Positions 9,575 to 19,017 of a DNA stretch of 64,000 bases are shown here, piece by piece; position 1 is the first letter of the stretch, and every line of letters starts with the position of its first letter. The notes beneath the pieces are model-generated. The model was not told the origin of the DNA. It was given only the letters and a program-made list of their open reading frames with translations, and made no database searches. The position numbers were made by a program, and so were the translations under genes. Source of the stretch: an uncultured Sediminibacterium sp. (lineage in GTDB: Bacteria; Bacteroidota; Bacteroidia; Chitinophagales; Chitinophagaceae); NCBI GenBank assembly GCA_937911175.1, contig CALDSE010000012.1, forward strand, positions 34,712 to 98,711, read 5' to 3'.

Positions 9575-10822
9575 TTACTTTGTTCTAATAGCTTCTACTG
9601 GGTTCATTTTGGCAGCAATGGAAGCAGGAATAATTCCTGAAACCACTCCTAAAATAATACAGATACTGAAGGCCAGAAAAATAATACTTGGGGCAATGGT
9701 AATTGCAAAAGGAAGAAAGGAACTTAATGCCAGCGTGAGTAACCAAACGAGTAATAATCCTACCAAGCCTCCAATAATACATAAAAAAGCACTCTCTAAT
9801 AAAAACTCATATAAAATAGAAGAACTCTTGGCGCCTATTGCTTTTTTTAATCCAATCTGACTAGTTCTTTCTCTTACTGTTACAAACATAATATTGGCTA
9901 CACCAAAGGCGCCCACTATTAAAGAAAGTCCTGCAATGGCCCATCCTCCTTTATTCACAGCCCCAAATACACTTTCTACTTGGTCTTTAAATTGAGCTAC
10001 ATCATTACAAGTAAAATTATCTTCCTGAGTGGGGCTTAGTTTTCTAATTTGACGCATAATACCCGTTAACTCTTCTTGCAAAGCCTTAGAAGTAATGCCT
10101 GCTTTAGGTTGTACCATAATAACAGGGCCTAAATTATCGGGATTATACACTGAAGCCATATAGTTATGTGTAACAATAGTACTCTTATCATAGTCATAGC
10201 CATTAATAATGGCAGAACCTTGTTTTTCAATAACGCCAATTACTAAAAGTTTACGGCCATTATAGGTAATAGTTTTACCCACGCCTTTATCTGCCTTACC
10301 ATATAATTCCTCTGCTACTTTATATCCTATAACTACATAAGGTACGCCTCGCGTAAAATCCGACTCACTTAAAAACCTACCATAGCCAATATCAAAAGAT
10401 TGTATTTTTTTATACTCTGGAGTAATACCGTACATATTGACCCCCTTTAAAACATTATCCTCATAAGAAAAAGACTCTTGGGTTTGCATCACAAAAGCCA
10501 TATTGGAAGCCAGCGTACTCTTCTTTTTAACGAAGTCCATTTCCTCTATTTTCATACTTGGACGCTTAACGAATTTCCACCATGGGTATTCTGGGCCTCC
10601 AGAATAATCCCATTTATCGATATACACCGAATTGTTTCCAAAGCTTGATAAATCGCTTTTGATTTTTGATTGTAAACTGTCAATGGTGGCCAAAACACCT
10701 ATAATACAAAAGATACCAATGGTGATGCCAAATAAGGAAAGAAAGGTTCTTAGTTTATTCGCTTTTAGCTCTCCGATGGCCATTTTGAAGCTATTCCAAA
10801 GTATAGTAAGCACTTTTATCAT
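9575..10822 (-). CDS. MacB-type ABC transporter permease
   Basis: A 415-residue inner-membrane protein with the MacB/LolC-like plan: transmembrane helix at about 20-45 (RTFLSLFGITIGIFCIIGVL), a large periplasmic domain at about 45-285, then an FtsX domain with three helices (about 290-405) including REKTSQIGLKKAIGAK-like RERTSQIGLKKAIGAK and the terminal MNPVEAIR. Such permeases are mechanotransmitters for export of peptides, lipoproteins or drugs. No ATPase or membrane-fusion partner is adjacent, so the partner must be elsewhere. A 10-base inverted repeat lies directly before its start codon. Confidence 0.88.
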   Translation of the reverse strand: MIKVLTILWNSFKMAIGELKANKLRTFLSLFGITIGIFCIIGVLATIDSLQSKIKSDLSSFGNNSVYIDKWDYSGGPEYPWWKFVKRPSMKIEEMDFVKKKSTLASNMAFVMQTQESFSYEDNVLKGVNMYGITPEYKKIQSFDIGYGRFLSESDFTRGVPYVVIGYKVAEELYGKADKGVGKTITYNGRKLLVIGVIEKQGSAIINGYDYDKSTIVTHNYMASVYNPDNLGPVIMVQPKAGITSKALQEELTGIMRQIRKLSPTQEDNFTCNDVAQFKDQVESVFGAVNKGGWAIAGLSLIVGAFGVANIMFVTVRERTSQIGLKKAIGAKSSSILYEFLLESAFLCIIGGLVGLLLVWLLTLALSSFLPFAITIAPSIIFLAFSICIILGVVSGIIPASIAAKMNPVEAIRTK

Positions 10823-10823
10823 G

Positions 10824-10867
10824 GTATAAAATTAAGTCAATATATGATTCCAGCTTGAATTTTATAC
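10824..10867. repeat. Inverted repeat next to the permease start codon
   Basis: GTATAAAATT and AATTTTATAC are perfect 10-base complements separated by 24 bases. In the permease mRNA the stem would end one base before the ATG; at DNA level it could be an operator. No -7 box was found for this gene. Confidence 0.55.
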
Positions 10868-10976
10868 AAGTGGTGAAAAAATCATCTAAAGGGGGCTTTT
10901 TGAAGGACTTGTTTACTTATTGATAAATTGTCAGAAAAATCATGCAACGATTTATTCTAAGCTCGCAATTCGTTCT

Positions 10977-10984
10977 TACTTTTG
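10977..10984 (+). promoter_or_regulatory. Promoter -7 box for the sdhCAB operon
   Basis: TACTTTTG matches TAnnTTTG, 24 bases before the sdhC ATG. Confidence 0.6.
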
Positions 10985-11008
10985 CAGCGATTTAAAATAC
11001 ATCTTATT

Positions 11009-11692
11009 ATGACCTTTAAGCAAATGTTTACGTCCTCCGTGGGGAAAAAATTAGTAATGGCTTTCACGGGTATTTTCTTAGTCTTATTCTTAGTCGTACA
11101 TGCAGGATTAAATGCTTGTATTTGGGCAATGGACGGTGGCGTCACCTTCAATAAAGCAGCTCATTTTATGGGAAGTTTTATAGTACCAAGAATTTTAGAA
11201 ATAGGATTATTCTTAGGCATTTTTCTACATATCATCCAAGGCTATATGCTAACCTTAGAAAATAGAAGCAAAAGAAAAATTGGCTATGAAGTAAATTATT
11301 CAAAAGGTAGTAAATGGTATAGCAGAAGTATGGCTATTTTAGGAACTATACTTCTTATGTTTTTTGTAATACATTGGAAACATTTTTGGGTTCCTTCTCG
11401 TATCACTGGAGTGGAAGAAATGGATTTAGGCAATGGCTTTATAGTACATAATTTATATGCAGTCATGCAGGATACTTTTGAAAATGTTTGGGTGGTTTTA
11501 TTTTATGTGATTGCTTGTATTTCCTTGGGCTACCACTTAGCACATGGTTTTCAAAGTGCCTTCAAAACAATTGGAGTACATAATAAAAGATACCATGCAA
11601 TGATTAACACTATTGGTTTTGGCTTTGCCATTATTATTCCATTAGCATTTGCTTTAATGCCTATTAGTTTTTATTTACACTGGGTAAATTAA
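11009..11692 (+). CDS. sdhC: Succinate dehydrogenase cytochrome b subunit
   Basis: A 227-residue membrane anchor of complex II with five hydrophobic segments, the single-subunit (type B) form that carries two hemes and reduces menaquinone. Candidate heme-ligand histidines are His31 (LVVHAG), His52 and His74 (FLHIIQG), plus His residues in FVIHWKHFW and GYHLAHG. The ATG is preferred over an upstream in-frame TTG because that TTG lies inside the promoter box. There is no sdhD, as expected for type B. First gene of sdhCAB. Confidence 0.94.
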   Translation: MTFKQMFTSSVGKKLVMAFTGIFLVLFLVVHAGLNACIWAMDGGVTFNKAAHFMGSFIVPRILEIGLFLGIFLHIIQGYMLTLENRSKRKIGYEVNYSKGSKWYSRSMAILGTILLMFFVIHWKHFWVPSRITGVEEMDLGNGFIVHNLYAVMQDTFENVWVVLFYVIACISLGYHLAHGFQSAFKTIGVHNKRYHAMINTIGFGFAIIIPLAFALMPISFYLHWVN

Positions 11693-11737
11693 AAATTCAA
11701 AATAAATATATTCTAAACGATAGATAAAAGATTAAAT

Positions 11738-13711
11738 ATGTTAGACGCTAAAATACCTTCCGGAAATCTAGATGACAAATGGGTCGATTACAAAGGACAT
11801 TGTAAACTAGTGAACCCTGCCAATAAAAGAAAAATGGAAGTCATTATTGTGGGCACTGGACTTGCAGGCGCATCGGCTGCAGCCTCTATGGCTGAGTTGG
11901 GTTATAAAGTAAAAGCATTTTGTTTTCAGGATTCTCCACGCCGAGCACATAGTATTGCTGCACAAGGTGGAATTAATGCAGCTAAGAATTATCAGAACGA
12001 TGGAGATAGTATATTCAGATTATTTTATGATACGATTAAAGGCGGTGACTACCGCTCTCGCGAAGCCAATGTGCACCGTTTAGCAGAAGTGAGTACGAAT
12101 ATCATTGACCAATGTGTGGCACAAGGTGTTCCTTTTGCACGTGAATATGGTGGCTTATTAAGTAATAGAAGTTTTGGTGGAACACAAGTACAAAGAACTT
12201 TTTATGCTGCAGGTCAAACAGGTCAGCAGTTATTAATAGGTGCTTATCAAGCCTTAGAGCGTCAAGTAGCATTAGGCAATGTAACGATGCATACAAGACA
12301 TGAGATGTTAGACATTGTAAAAATTGATGGAAAAGCAAAAGGTATTATTGCCCGTAATTTAATTACAGGTGAATTAGAAAAACATTTTGGACATGCGGTA
12401 TTAATATGTTCTGGTGGTTATGGTAATGTGTATTATTTATCAACCAATGCCATGGGATCAAATGTAACTGCTGCATGGAAAGCGCATAAGCAAGGTGCTT
12501 ATTTTGCAAATCCTTGCTTTACGCAAATTCACCCTACTTGTATTCCAGTGAGTGGTGATCATCAATCCAAACTAACCCTCATGTCTGAGTCATTAAGAAA
12601 TGATGGAAGAATTTGGGTACCTAAAAATGTAGGAGAAACTAGAAAAGCAAACGACATACCTGAAGCAGAAAGAGATTATTTCTTAGAACGTCGCTACCCT
12701 GCTTTTGGAAACTTAGTACCTCGTGATGTGGCTTCTCGTGCTGCCAAAGAAAGATGTGATGCTGGTTTTGGAGTAGGTACTTCCAAGCAAGCCGTCTATT
12801 TAGATTATGCAGCCGCTATTGAAAGATATGGTAAGATTGAAGTAAGTAAGCAAGGACTTTCTAATGTATCTAGTGAGCAAATTATTGCCATGGGTAAAGA
12901 AGTGGTGAAAGAAAAATATGGCAACTTATTTAATATGTATTCAAAAATCACTGGAGAAAATCCTTACGAAGTGCCAATGCGTATTTACCCAGCCGTGCAT
13001 TATACCATGGGTGGCTTATGGGTGGATTATGAATTACAAACTACCGTGCCAGGTTTATATGCCTTAGGTGAAGCTAACTTTAGCGACCATGGTGCCAACC
13101 GTTTAGGTGCTAGTGCCTTAATGCAAGGTTTAGCAGATGGTTATTTTGTGGCGCCTTATACAGTAGGAAATAATTTAGCAGATGAAATTTACAATGCTGC
13201 CATTCCAACTTCACATCCGGCCTTTGAAGAGGCTGCTAAAAAAGTAGCAGAGCGTATTGCTTCATTAAAAAATATTAATGGTAAACAATCGGCAGAAAGT
13301 TTCCACAAGCGTTTAGGTAAAATTATCTGGAATGAGTGTGGTATGTCAAGAAATGAAGCAGGTTTAAAACAAGCCATTGCAGATCTGCAAGCTTTGAAAA
13401 AAGAATTCTGGTCTGATCTAAGAATTCCTGGAGAAATAAATGAATACAATCCTGAATTAGATAAAGCCAACCGTGTGGCCGACTTTATTGAACTAGGAGA
13501 ATTAATGTGTGTAGATGCACTAGCTAGAGAAGAAAGCTGTGGTGGTCACTTTAGAGAAGAATACCAAACACCAGAAGGAGAAGCCTTAAGAGACGATGAA
13601 AAATTTATGTATGTTGCTGCTTGGGAAAACAAAGGAGCGCATGAATGGCAATTGCATAAAGAAGCGTTGAAATATGATGTTATTAAACCAAGTCAACGTA
13701 ATTATAAATAA
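11738..13711 (+). CDS. sdhA: Succinate dehydrogenase flavoprotein subunit
   Basis: A 657-residue FAD-containing catalytic subunit that oxidises succinate to fumarate on the cytoplasmic face. The FAD-binding GTGLAG lies at 39-44 after EVIIVG, and His71 in AHSIAAQGG is the expected covalent FAD attachment site. [23 protein letters not shown] and the [15 protein letters not shown] active-site region are present. The N-terminal ~30-residue extension and overall length are those of the fumarate-reductase-like type found with single-subunit SdhC. It is 45 bases after sdhC. Confidence 0.97.
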   Translation: MLDAKIPSGNLDDKWVDYKGHCKLVNPANKRKMEVIIVGTGLAGASAAASMAELGYKVKAFCFQDSPRRAHSIAAQGGINAAKNYQNDGDSIFRLFYDTIKGGDYRSREANVHRLAEVSTNIIDQCVAQGVPFAREYGGLLSNRSFGGTQVQRTFYAAGQTGQQLLIGAYQALERQVALGNVTMHTRHEMLDIVKIDGKAKGIIARNLITGELEKHFGHAVLICSGGYGNVYYLSTNAMGSNVTAAWKAHKQGAYFANPCFTQIHPTCIPVSGDHQSKLTLMSESLRNDGRIWVPKNVGETRKANDIPEAERDYFLERRYPAFGNLVPRDVASRAAKERCDAGFGVGTSKQAVYLDYAAAIERYGKIEVSKQGLSNVSSEQIIAMGKEVVKEKYGNLFNMYSKITGENPYEVPMRIYPAVHYTMGGLWVDYELQTTVPGLYALGEANFSDHGANRLGASALMQGLADGYFVAPYTVGNNLADEIYNAAIPTSHPAFEEAAKKVAERIASLKNINGKQSAESFHKRLGKIIWNECGMSRNEAGLKQAIADLQALKKEFWSDLRIPGEINEYNPELDKANRVADFIELGELMCVDALAREESCGGHFREEYQTPEGEALRDDEKFMYVAAWENKGAHEWQLHKEALKYDVIKPSQRNYK

Positions 13712-13774
13712 GCATATAACTATAAATAAGCTTTCAACACAAACACAAAATATTTACAGAATAATTTTTTAGCT

Positions 13775-14536
13775 ATGTCTCAAAATACAATGAATTTAAA
13801 AGTTAAAGTTTGGCGTCAAAAAAATGCCAACGCACAAGGTGCCTTTGTTACTTATGATGTTGCGGGTATTTCTGATGAAATGTCTTTTTTAGAAATGATG
13901 GATATTTTAAATGAAAGATTAATTACTGAAGGTGGAGATCCAGTAGCCTTTGATCATGATTGTCGTGAAGGTATTTGTGGTATGTGTTCTATGTATATTA
14001 ATGGAAAGCCGCATGGTCCTTGGCAGGCAAATACTACTTGTCAATTGCACATGCGTGCCTTTAAAGATGGTGAAACCATTGTGATTGAACCATGGAGAGC
14101 CAACTCCTTCCCTATTGTAAAAGATTTAACCGTTGACCGTTCTGCTTTTGATAGAATTATTCAAGCAGGTGGTTATATTAGTGTGAATACGGGTAATGCA
14201 GTAGATGGCAATAGCCTTCCTATAGAAAAACAAAATGCAGACGACGCTTTTGCAGCAGCTATGTGTATTGGTTGTGGTGCTTGTGTGGCTGCTTGTAAGA
14301 ATAGTTCAGCGATGTTATTCTTAAGTGCGAAAGTATCTCACTTAGCCTTACTTCCTCAGGGTGCTCCAGAAAGAAAGTCAAGAGTACTCAATATGGTGGC
14401 GCAAATGGATAAGGAAGGATTTGGTTCTTGCACTAATACAGGTGCTTGTGAAGCTACTTGTCCTAAAGAAATTTCTATTGCGAACATTGCGAGATTAAAT
14501 AAAGAATATTTAGGAGCTAGTTTAAGTGCAGAATAG
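13775..14536 (+). CDS. sdhB: Succinate dehydrogenase iron-sulfur subunit
   Basis: A 253-residue electron-transfer subunit linking SdhA to SdhC. Cluster ligands are easy to place: the [2Fe-2S] site at Cys63, Cys68, Cys71 and Cys89 (CREGICGMC...TTC), the [4Fe-4S] site in [11 protein letters not shown] and the [3Fe-4S] site in [12 protein letters not shown]. Third gene of the operon. Its TAG stop shares one base with the GTG start of trmN6. Confidence 0.97.
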   Translation: MSQNTMNLKVKVWRQKNANAQGAFVTYDVAGISDEMSFLEMMDILNERLITEGGDPVAFDHDCREGICGMCSMYINGKPHGPWQANTTCQLHMRAFKDGETIVIEPWRANSFPIVKDLTVDRSAFDRIIQAGGYISVNTGNAVDGNSLPIEKQNADDAFAAAMCIGCGACVAACKNSSAMLFLSAKVSHLALLPQGAPERKSRVLNMVAQMDKEGFGSCTNTGACEATCPKEISIANIARLNKEYLGASLSAE

Positions 14537-15288
14537 TGGCTAACCCCTATTTTCAGTGTAAACAATTTATCGTGCATCAGCAGCATACTTCAATGAAAGT
14601 ATGTACTGATGCATGTTTGTTTGGGGCCTGGGTAAGCCAAAAGACCTTGGTACAAAATTCAAATAGTATAGTAGACATTGGCACAGGTACCGGCTTATTA
14701 AGTTTAATGCTAGCCCAAGTGACCGAAAGCTCCAAGGCAAGTATTACTGCCATTGAAATTGAATCACAAGCAGCTGCAGAAGCTAGTTCAAATTTTAATA
14801 TAAGTAAATGGAGCGACCGCTTAAAGCTGGTCAATGATTCAATACAAAACTTTACAGCTAATTCAAAGGGTCATTTATTTGATATCGTTATTTCCAACCC
14901 CCCTTTTTACGAGGGCGATTTAAAGTCTCCAGACGCCAATAAAAATAAAGCGGCCCATAGCACTGAACTGCCTTGGACTAGTTTGGTAGAAAATGTTTCA
15001 AGCTTATTAACTGATGCCGGTTCCTTTTTTGTTTTAGTACCTACCCTTCGCGCGTATACCATGCAAAAATTAGCTGAAGCACAACAACTACAATTAGTGG
15101 AAGAAGTATTAGTGTATAACGATGCCAAGCATTTACCTTTTAGATCCTTCTTGCATTTAAGAAAAGCAAAATCGCCAATTGACAAAGATATTTCAGTGCT
15201 AAGAAATAAAATAGTGATTAAAAATACAGATAATACTTATTCAACTGCATTTACCGAACTACTAAAGGACTATTATTTGTATTTGTAA
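14536..15288 (+). CDS. trmN6: tRNA1(Val) adenine-37 N6-methyltransferase
   Basis: A 250-residue class I SAM-dependent methyltransferase. IVDIGTGTGLLSLMLA is the SAM-binding motif I, and ISNPPFYEG is the NPPF/Y motif of N6-adenine methyltransferases; the N-terminal FQCKQFIVHQ plus VCTDACLFGAW is typical of the TrmN6/YfiC group, which modifies A37 of tRNA1(Val). It starts with GTG overlapping the sdhB stop, so it should be translated by re-initiation from the sdh message. Why it sits in a respiratory operon is unclear. Confidence 0.88.
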   Translation: MANPYFQCKQFIVHQQHTSMKVCTDACLFGAWVSQKTLVQNSNSIVDIGTGTGLLSLMLAQVTESSKASITAIEIESQAAAEASSNFNISKWSDRLKLVNDSIQNFTANSKGHLFDIVISNPPFYEGDLKSPDANKNKAAHSTELPWTSLVENVSSLLTDAGSFFVLVPTLRAYTMQKLAEAQQLQLVEEVLVYNDAKHLPFRSFLHLRKAKSPIDKDISVLRNKIVIKNTDNTYSTAFTELLKDYYLYL

Positions 15289-15354
15289 GAGTTAGTCATT
15301 GCAAAATAATTTATTTAGTTCTTACTGTACATTCTTTAAAATAAGACTTTTAAA

Positions 15355-16554
15355 TTAATGTTTTGAATAATTTGCTAAGTAAGAAAAGTTTTGGGTCAGC
15401 TTCCCCTTATCAAGCATAGTGGCTCCTTCAATAATTTTATTACCTCCTTTAATTAAATCGGGAATAACGTATTTAATAAGTTGTTCTCCAAAGTATCTAC
15501 TAGCATCTCTGGGTAATTCATTAGGCAAATTGCCTACTGCCATTATATCTATACCATTGGGCATATAAGGGGCTGTCTTTTCACAAGAACTTATATTCAC
15601 TCCATACACAGGGTCATCGGAACTAGAATCGCCTAAATTACAAGGGACGCTGCCATGGGCATCATCGGTGATATCGGCAATGGTGGTTAAAGCAAAGTCG
15701 TCATCTTTTAAATCATCCATGGTAAATAAAGGTGCAATACTTGGCTCCCAATAAATACCATTCATAAGTATATGTGTATGCTTCAAATAATTATTAAACA
15801 AACAATTATAATTTTCTGGATGCGCATGAAAATCGTTTCTGTCGTAAGTATTATTTGTTTTGTGTCTGTATAAATCGCCTCCTTTTAAATGCACATATAC
15901 AGGATAAGCGTAGTCTCTAGTAGTATATTCATCAGGTTCTACTTCTTGCACATCCATTAAATTCATAATTTCTAAAATGCCATGGGCTACTCTACCAGAA
16001 CCAGTAATGGCAATTTTTATTTTGGGTAGTTTTAAACCAAAATAAGTATGAACAAGCTCCATATAATCTTTCACTTCCTTCACCCTGCTTAAAGTAAATT
16101 CCTTGGTTCTATTACCATAAGCCATAATTCCATTATGTGCCCCTACTATACCTGCAAAAAATCCAAAGCCAATTAATCTTTGTCCGTCCTCGTGTTCTAA
16201 ACACTCATAATCAATGAGCGTTATATTTTTATCCATCATTGCCTGAAACAATGTTTGATTATAAGTTTGCGCTTTTTTGGTATGAGAAAAGAATAAATAT
16301 TTTTTATGAGGAATCAATTGAGAAATAGGTACTTCTTTAATACCCAATAAAATGTCTGCTGCACTAATATCCTCCACAACCTTAATACCTTCCTTCTGGT
16401 ATTCTTTATCCTTAAAACATCTATTGGGGGAAGACTCTACTATAATATCCCAACTAGGGAATTGATCTAACAAATACCTACACTGCTTGGGGCTAAGGGC
16501 TACCCGATTGTCGCAAGGAACTTTTCCTTCTTTAATAAGGCCAATAACCGGCAT
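15355..16554 (-). CDS. Alanine dehydrogenase/PNT-N-type oxidoreductase (saccharopine-dehydrogenase-like)
   Basis: A 399-residue protein with the N-terminal alanine dehydrogenase/transhydrogenase domain (IGLIKEGKVPCDNRVALSP; KEVPISQLIPHKKYLFFSH) and a Rossmann nucleotide-binding region (IAITGSGRVAHGILEIMN). The overall plan resembles NAD-dependent saccharopine dehydrogenases of the yeast LYS1 type. The exact substrate is uncertain. The chosen ATG is preferred over a TTG six codons upstream because it starts the conserved MPVIGLIKEG. It is divergent from hscB, with only 34 bases between the two starts. Confidence 0.8.
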   Translation of the reverse strand: MPVIGLIKEGKVPCDNRVALSPKQCRYLLDQFPSWDIIVESSPNRCFKDKEYQKEGIKVVEDISAADILLGIKEVPISQLIPHKKYLFFSHTKKAQTYNQTLFQAMMDKNITLIDYECLEHEDGQRLIGFGFFAGIVGAHNGIMAYGNRTKEFTLSRVKEVKDYMELVHTYFGLKLPKIKIAITGSGRVAHGILEIMNLMDVQEVEPDEYTTRDYAYPVYVHLKGGDLYRHKTNNTYDRNDFHAHPENYNCLFNNYLKHTHILMNGIYWEPSIAPLFTMDDLKDDDFALTTIADITDDAHGSVPCNLGDSSSDDPVYGVNISSCEKTAPYMPNGIDIMAVGNLPNELPRDASRYFGEQLIKYVIPDLIKGGNKIIEGATMLDKGKLTQNFSYLANYSKH

Positions 16555-16588
16555 TTTGGTAATTTTACACAATATACAAAATATTAAA

Positions 16589-17089
16589 ATGAACTATTTC
16601 GAATTGTTCGGTTTGCCTATTGGTTTTCAAGTAGATACAAAGCAACTCCGTGCTGCTTTTATGGATATTCAGCGTGCCTCGCATCCGGATAAGTTCACAC
16701 AGGCCAATGAATTTGAACAAGAGGAAGCCTTAGAAAAATCGGCTATTGCCAATAAAGCATTTACTTTACTACAGAGCCCTGCAGCTATACTACCCTATGT
16801 GTTAGAAATAAAAGGCTTTTTAGAAGCAGAAGAGAAATATGCATTAAGTCCTGATTTTTTAATGGAAATGATGGAATTAAACGAGGCTTGGATGGACGCC
16901 GATGACGACCATGCAAAACAAGATGTACTTACTAAAGTTAAAAATATAGAAAATGAAATTTTCAGCCCTATTAAAACGTATTTGGAAACTAGTTCGGTCG
17001 ATACTATTTCCCAAGAAGGAATGCTGCAAATAAAGGAGTATTACTACAAGAAAAAATACCTAGATCGTATTTTGGAAGATTTTCGTTAA
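16589..17089 (+). CDS. hscB: Fe-S cluster co-chaperone HscB
   Basis: A 166-residue J-domain protein that recruits the Fe-S scaffold IscU to an Hsp70. The N-terminal J domain begins MNYFELFGLP and has HPD at 32-34 (SHPDKF). The C-terminal three-helix HscB domain contains the MEMMELNEAW patch that contacts IscU. An in-frame upstream extension overlaps the divergent gene and is rejected. No hscA or isc genes are near; tRNA-Leu follows directly. Confidence 0.92.
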   Translation: MNYFELFGLPIGFQVDTKQLRAAFMDIQRASHPDKFTQANEFEQEEALEKSAIANKAFTLLQSPAAILPYVLEIKGFLEAEEKYALSPDFLMEMMELNEAWMDADDDHAKQDVLTKVKNIENEIFSPIKTYLETSSVDTISQEGMLQIKEYYYKKKYLDRILEDFR

Positions 17090-17094
17090 TAGCG

Positions 17095-17102
17095 TAATAT
17101 TG
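17095..17102 (+). promoter_or_regulatory. Candidate -7 box for tRNA-Leu(CAA)
   Basis: TAATATTG matches seven of eight positions of TAnnTTTG and ends seven bases before the tRNA 5' end, as with the other tRNA-Leu gene. Readthrough from hscB is the alternative. Confidence 0.4.
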
Positions 17103-17109
17103 CAACCCT

Positions 17110-17193
17110 GCCCAGATGGCGGAATTGGTAGACGCACTAGACTCAAAATCTAGCGTTCGCAAGGATGTGCAGGTTCGATTCCTGTTCTGGGCA
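17110..17193 (+). tRNA. tRNA-Leu, anticodon CAA
   Basis: The acceptor stem GCCCAGA pairs with TCTGGGC; the D region is TGGCGGAATTGGTAGACGC; the anticodon stem CTAGA/TCTAG holds the loop CTCAAAA with CAA at 34-36; a long class II variable arm follows; the T arm is GCAGGTTCGATTCCTGT. It reads UUG codons. CCA is not encoded. An intrinsic terminator starts three bases later. Confidence 0.97.
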
Positions 17194-17195
17194 CA

Positions 17196-17229
17196 AACCC
17201 TGTCACGATTTTCGGGACAGGGTTTTTTG
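17196..17229 (+). terminator. Intrinsic terminator of tRNA-Leu(CAA)
   Basis: AAACCCTGTC pairs with GACAGGGTTT around an 11-12 base loop and is followed by TTTTG. Strong stem plus T-run. Confidence 0.85.
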
Positions 17230-17385
17230 TTTCGAAGCTGTGTCAAAAGCTTGCTTTTGTAAACAGATGAGAAGCAAAAAACCCAACGATATCGCATAGC
17301 GATATTGTTGAAAGGGTTTGGGTAAGACCGCCATTCAAGGAACACCGAGTCCGAAGGACGAAGGTAGTCCTGAAAGGATTAAAAT
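17230..17385. other. Hairpin-rich non-coding segment behind tRNA-Leu
   Basis: No gene is supported here. Successive dyads are visible: CAAAAGC/GCTTTTG (17244-17259); CAACGATATCGC pairing with GCGATATTGTTG around ATA (about 17284-17310), enclosed by AAACCC/GGGTTT; GTCC-GAA-GGAC (about 17350-17360); and TCCT-GAA-AGGA (about 17368-17378). Density of dyads is far above the rest of the window. It could be a REP-like palindromic element, an RNA structure, or the remnant of an element inserted at the tRNA. Confidence 0.5.
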
Positions 17386-18948
17386 TTATTTCACACCTTG
17401 TAATTTCCTAGGAACCTTCTCCGTTGCCATTGCAGCATGATAAATATAAGAAGCCATAATTGTTGCATTCTTCATTAAGTCTTCTGGTTGAATACCTTCA
17501 AGATAATCTAGATTGGTATGTCCTGCAGTACCGGGTGTTCTATCTTGTAAATATTGAAAACCTGGAAGGCCCACTTCATCAAATGAAACATGGTCGGTAC
17601 TTCCTAGGCTTTGATTTGATACCATATTCATACCTAAGTCACGAAAAGGTTCCATCCATGCAGTAAGCATGGTGCGTGCTGCTTCATTACCTTGTAAATA
17701 TATGCCTCGGTATTGTCCTGCACCATAGTCTTGATTAAAATAAGCAGATAACATTTCATATTCTGGCTTGATGCCAATAGCTGCATTACGCGGGTCACCA
17801 AAATGTTTTTGTACATAAGCGCGAGAGCCATATAAACCTTGCTCTTCTCCCGACCATAAAGCAATGCGAATAGTACGCATAGGTTTTACCCCTAAAGTTT
17901 TAAGTATGCGCATGGCTTCCAATGCGACTGCTGTGCCAGATGAGTTATCACTTGCATTAGAACTACCATGCCAAGTATCAAAATGTGCACCCACCATTAC
18001 TATTCCTTCTTTAGGATTTGTTCCAGGGATTTCACCTACTAAATTCATTGCTTGTTCTACCTTATCTCCTATTTTATTTTTTATCTCTAGTTCAATTTTT
18101 ACTGCTATACCTCTTTTTAATACACGGTACATTCTATTATAATGTTCTGGTGTGACTGCTAAAATGGGTGATGCATTTTTCATGCCTGCTGCAGACCATC
18201 CATCTTCTCTTACACCCGGACGTGAATAAGCAGGAACTATACCTAATCTATTGCCATCGGTTTGTAAAACCACTGCTACATTTTCTGATTTAAAAAATGC
18301 CAAGCGCTCTACTGCATTAATAATTGCTGGGTTTTTAATAACCCTAGCTGCATTTGCTTTTATAGGCGTAATAGTGGCTTGCTCAAGTGCAATAAGCTCT
18401 TCGTTATTATAACGGTGTACCCCATTTATAAGTGTTAGTAAATCAATTACAGCAGGGCTTGAAATAAGTACTGCCTTGCCTTTTAATTTACCTCTATATA
18501 ATTCAATGTCTTCTTTGGTTTGAATATCCACCACCATTGCCTCTGCATTTATTTTTCCTACTGTACCAGCAGTATAAGCAACTGGATAAGCGTTGAGTGG
18601 CATGTAATCGGGTTCAATCATATGTGCCGATACATATTCATTATCCCAGGTAACACCATAGTCCATATAGGCTTCGCTATTCACATTCGTTAAGCCCATC
18701 TTTTTCATTTCATCTAAAGCCCAAACTTGAGCTCTTTGCATGTCTCTAGACAAAGTAAGTCTTGCGCCTAATACATCTACGATATAAGACTCATACTCCA
18801 TTACTTTAGAACGCTGTAAGCCTTCTTCGCGTATACGCGCTACCATGGCCCAGTCTACTAAACCAGGAAAGGTAAACGCAAAGGAAGAGGTAAGCACAAG
18901 TACAAAGGAAATTACTCGAACAAGTTTGATTTTGAAAAATGTCTTCAT
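17386..18948 (-). CDS. Exported M28-family zinc aminopeptidase
   Basis: A 520-residue secreted peptidase. Residues 1-28 form a signal peptide ending in FAFTFPG. A protease-associated region at about 110-260 precedes the M28 catalytic domain. Zinc-ligand and catalytic motifs follow in order: GAHFDTWHG (His, Asp), ASDNSSG (Asp), WSGEEQGLYGS (catalytic Glu-Glu), SLGSTDHVSFDEVG (Asp) and AGHTNLDYLE (His). It likely removes N-terminal residues from peptides in the periplasm. It is transcribed in the same direction as the M20 peptidase upstream. Confidence 0.92.
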   Translation of the reverse strand: MKTFFKIKLVRVISFVLVLTSSFAFTFPGLVDWAMVARIREEGLQRSKVMEYESYIVDVLGARLTLSRDMQRAQVWALDEMKKMGLTNVNSEAYMDYGVTWDNEYVSAHMIEPDYMPLNAYPVAYTAGTVGKINAEAMVVDIQTKEDIELYRGKLKGKAVLISSPAVIDLLTLINGVHRYNNEELIALEQATITPIKANAARVIKNPAIINAVERLAFFKSENVAVVLQTDGNRLGIVPAYSRPGVREDGWSAAGMKNASPILAVTPEHYNRMYRVLKRGIAVKIELEIKNKIGDKVEQAMNLVGEIPGTNPKEGIVMVGAHFDTWHGSSNASDNSSGTAVALEAMRILKTLGVKPMRTIRIALWSGEEQGLYGSRAYVQKHFGDPRNAAIGIKPEYEMLSAYFNQDYGAGQYRGIYLQGNEAARTMLTAWMEPFRDLGMNMVSNQSLGSTDHVSFDEVGLPGFQYLQDRTPGTAGHTNLDYLEGIQPEDLMKNATIMASYIYHAAMATEKVPRKLQGVK

Positions 18949-19017
18949 GAGAACTTAAATTTAGGGATAGGAATGTATTTTTTCTACATTCAATATACTA
19001 AAATATTCTCAGAACTA

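Noticed and set aside
16487..16588. N-terminal extension of hscB
   Set aside because: It overlaps the divergent dehydrogenase gene and adds 34 residues unlike any J-domain start; the ATG at 16589 begins the conserved MNYFELFGLP.
17004..17345. 113-residue reading frame on the minus strand across tRNA-Leu(CAA)
   Set aside because: It is the antisense of hscB, the tRNA and its terminator. The stretch with RNRTCTSLRTLDFESSAS is the well-known false translation of a tRNA-Leu gene.
17110..17385. Integrative element attached at tRNA-Leu(CAA)
   Set aside because: No duplicate of the tRNA 3' end was seen downstream and no integrase is near; the structured segment is reported only as an unexplained element.
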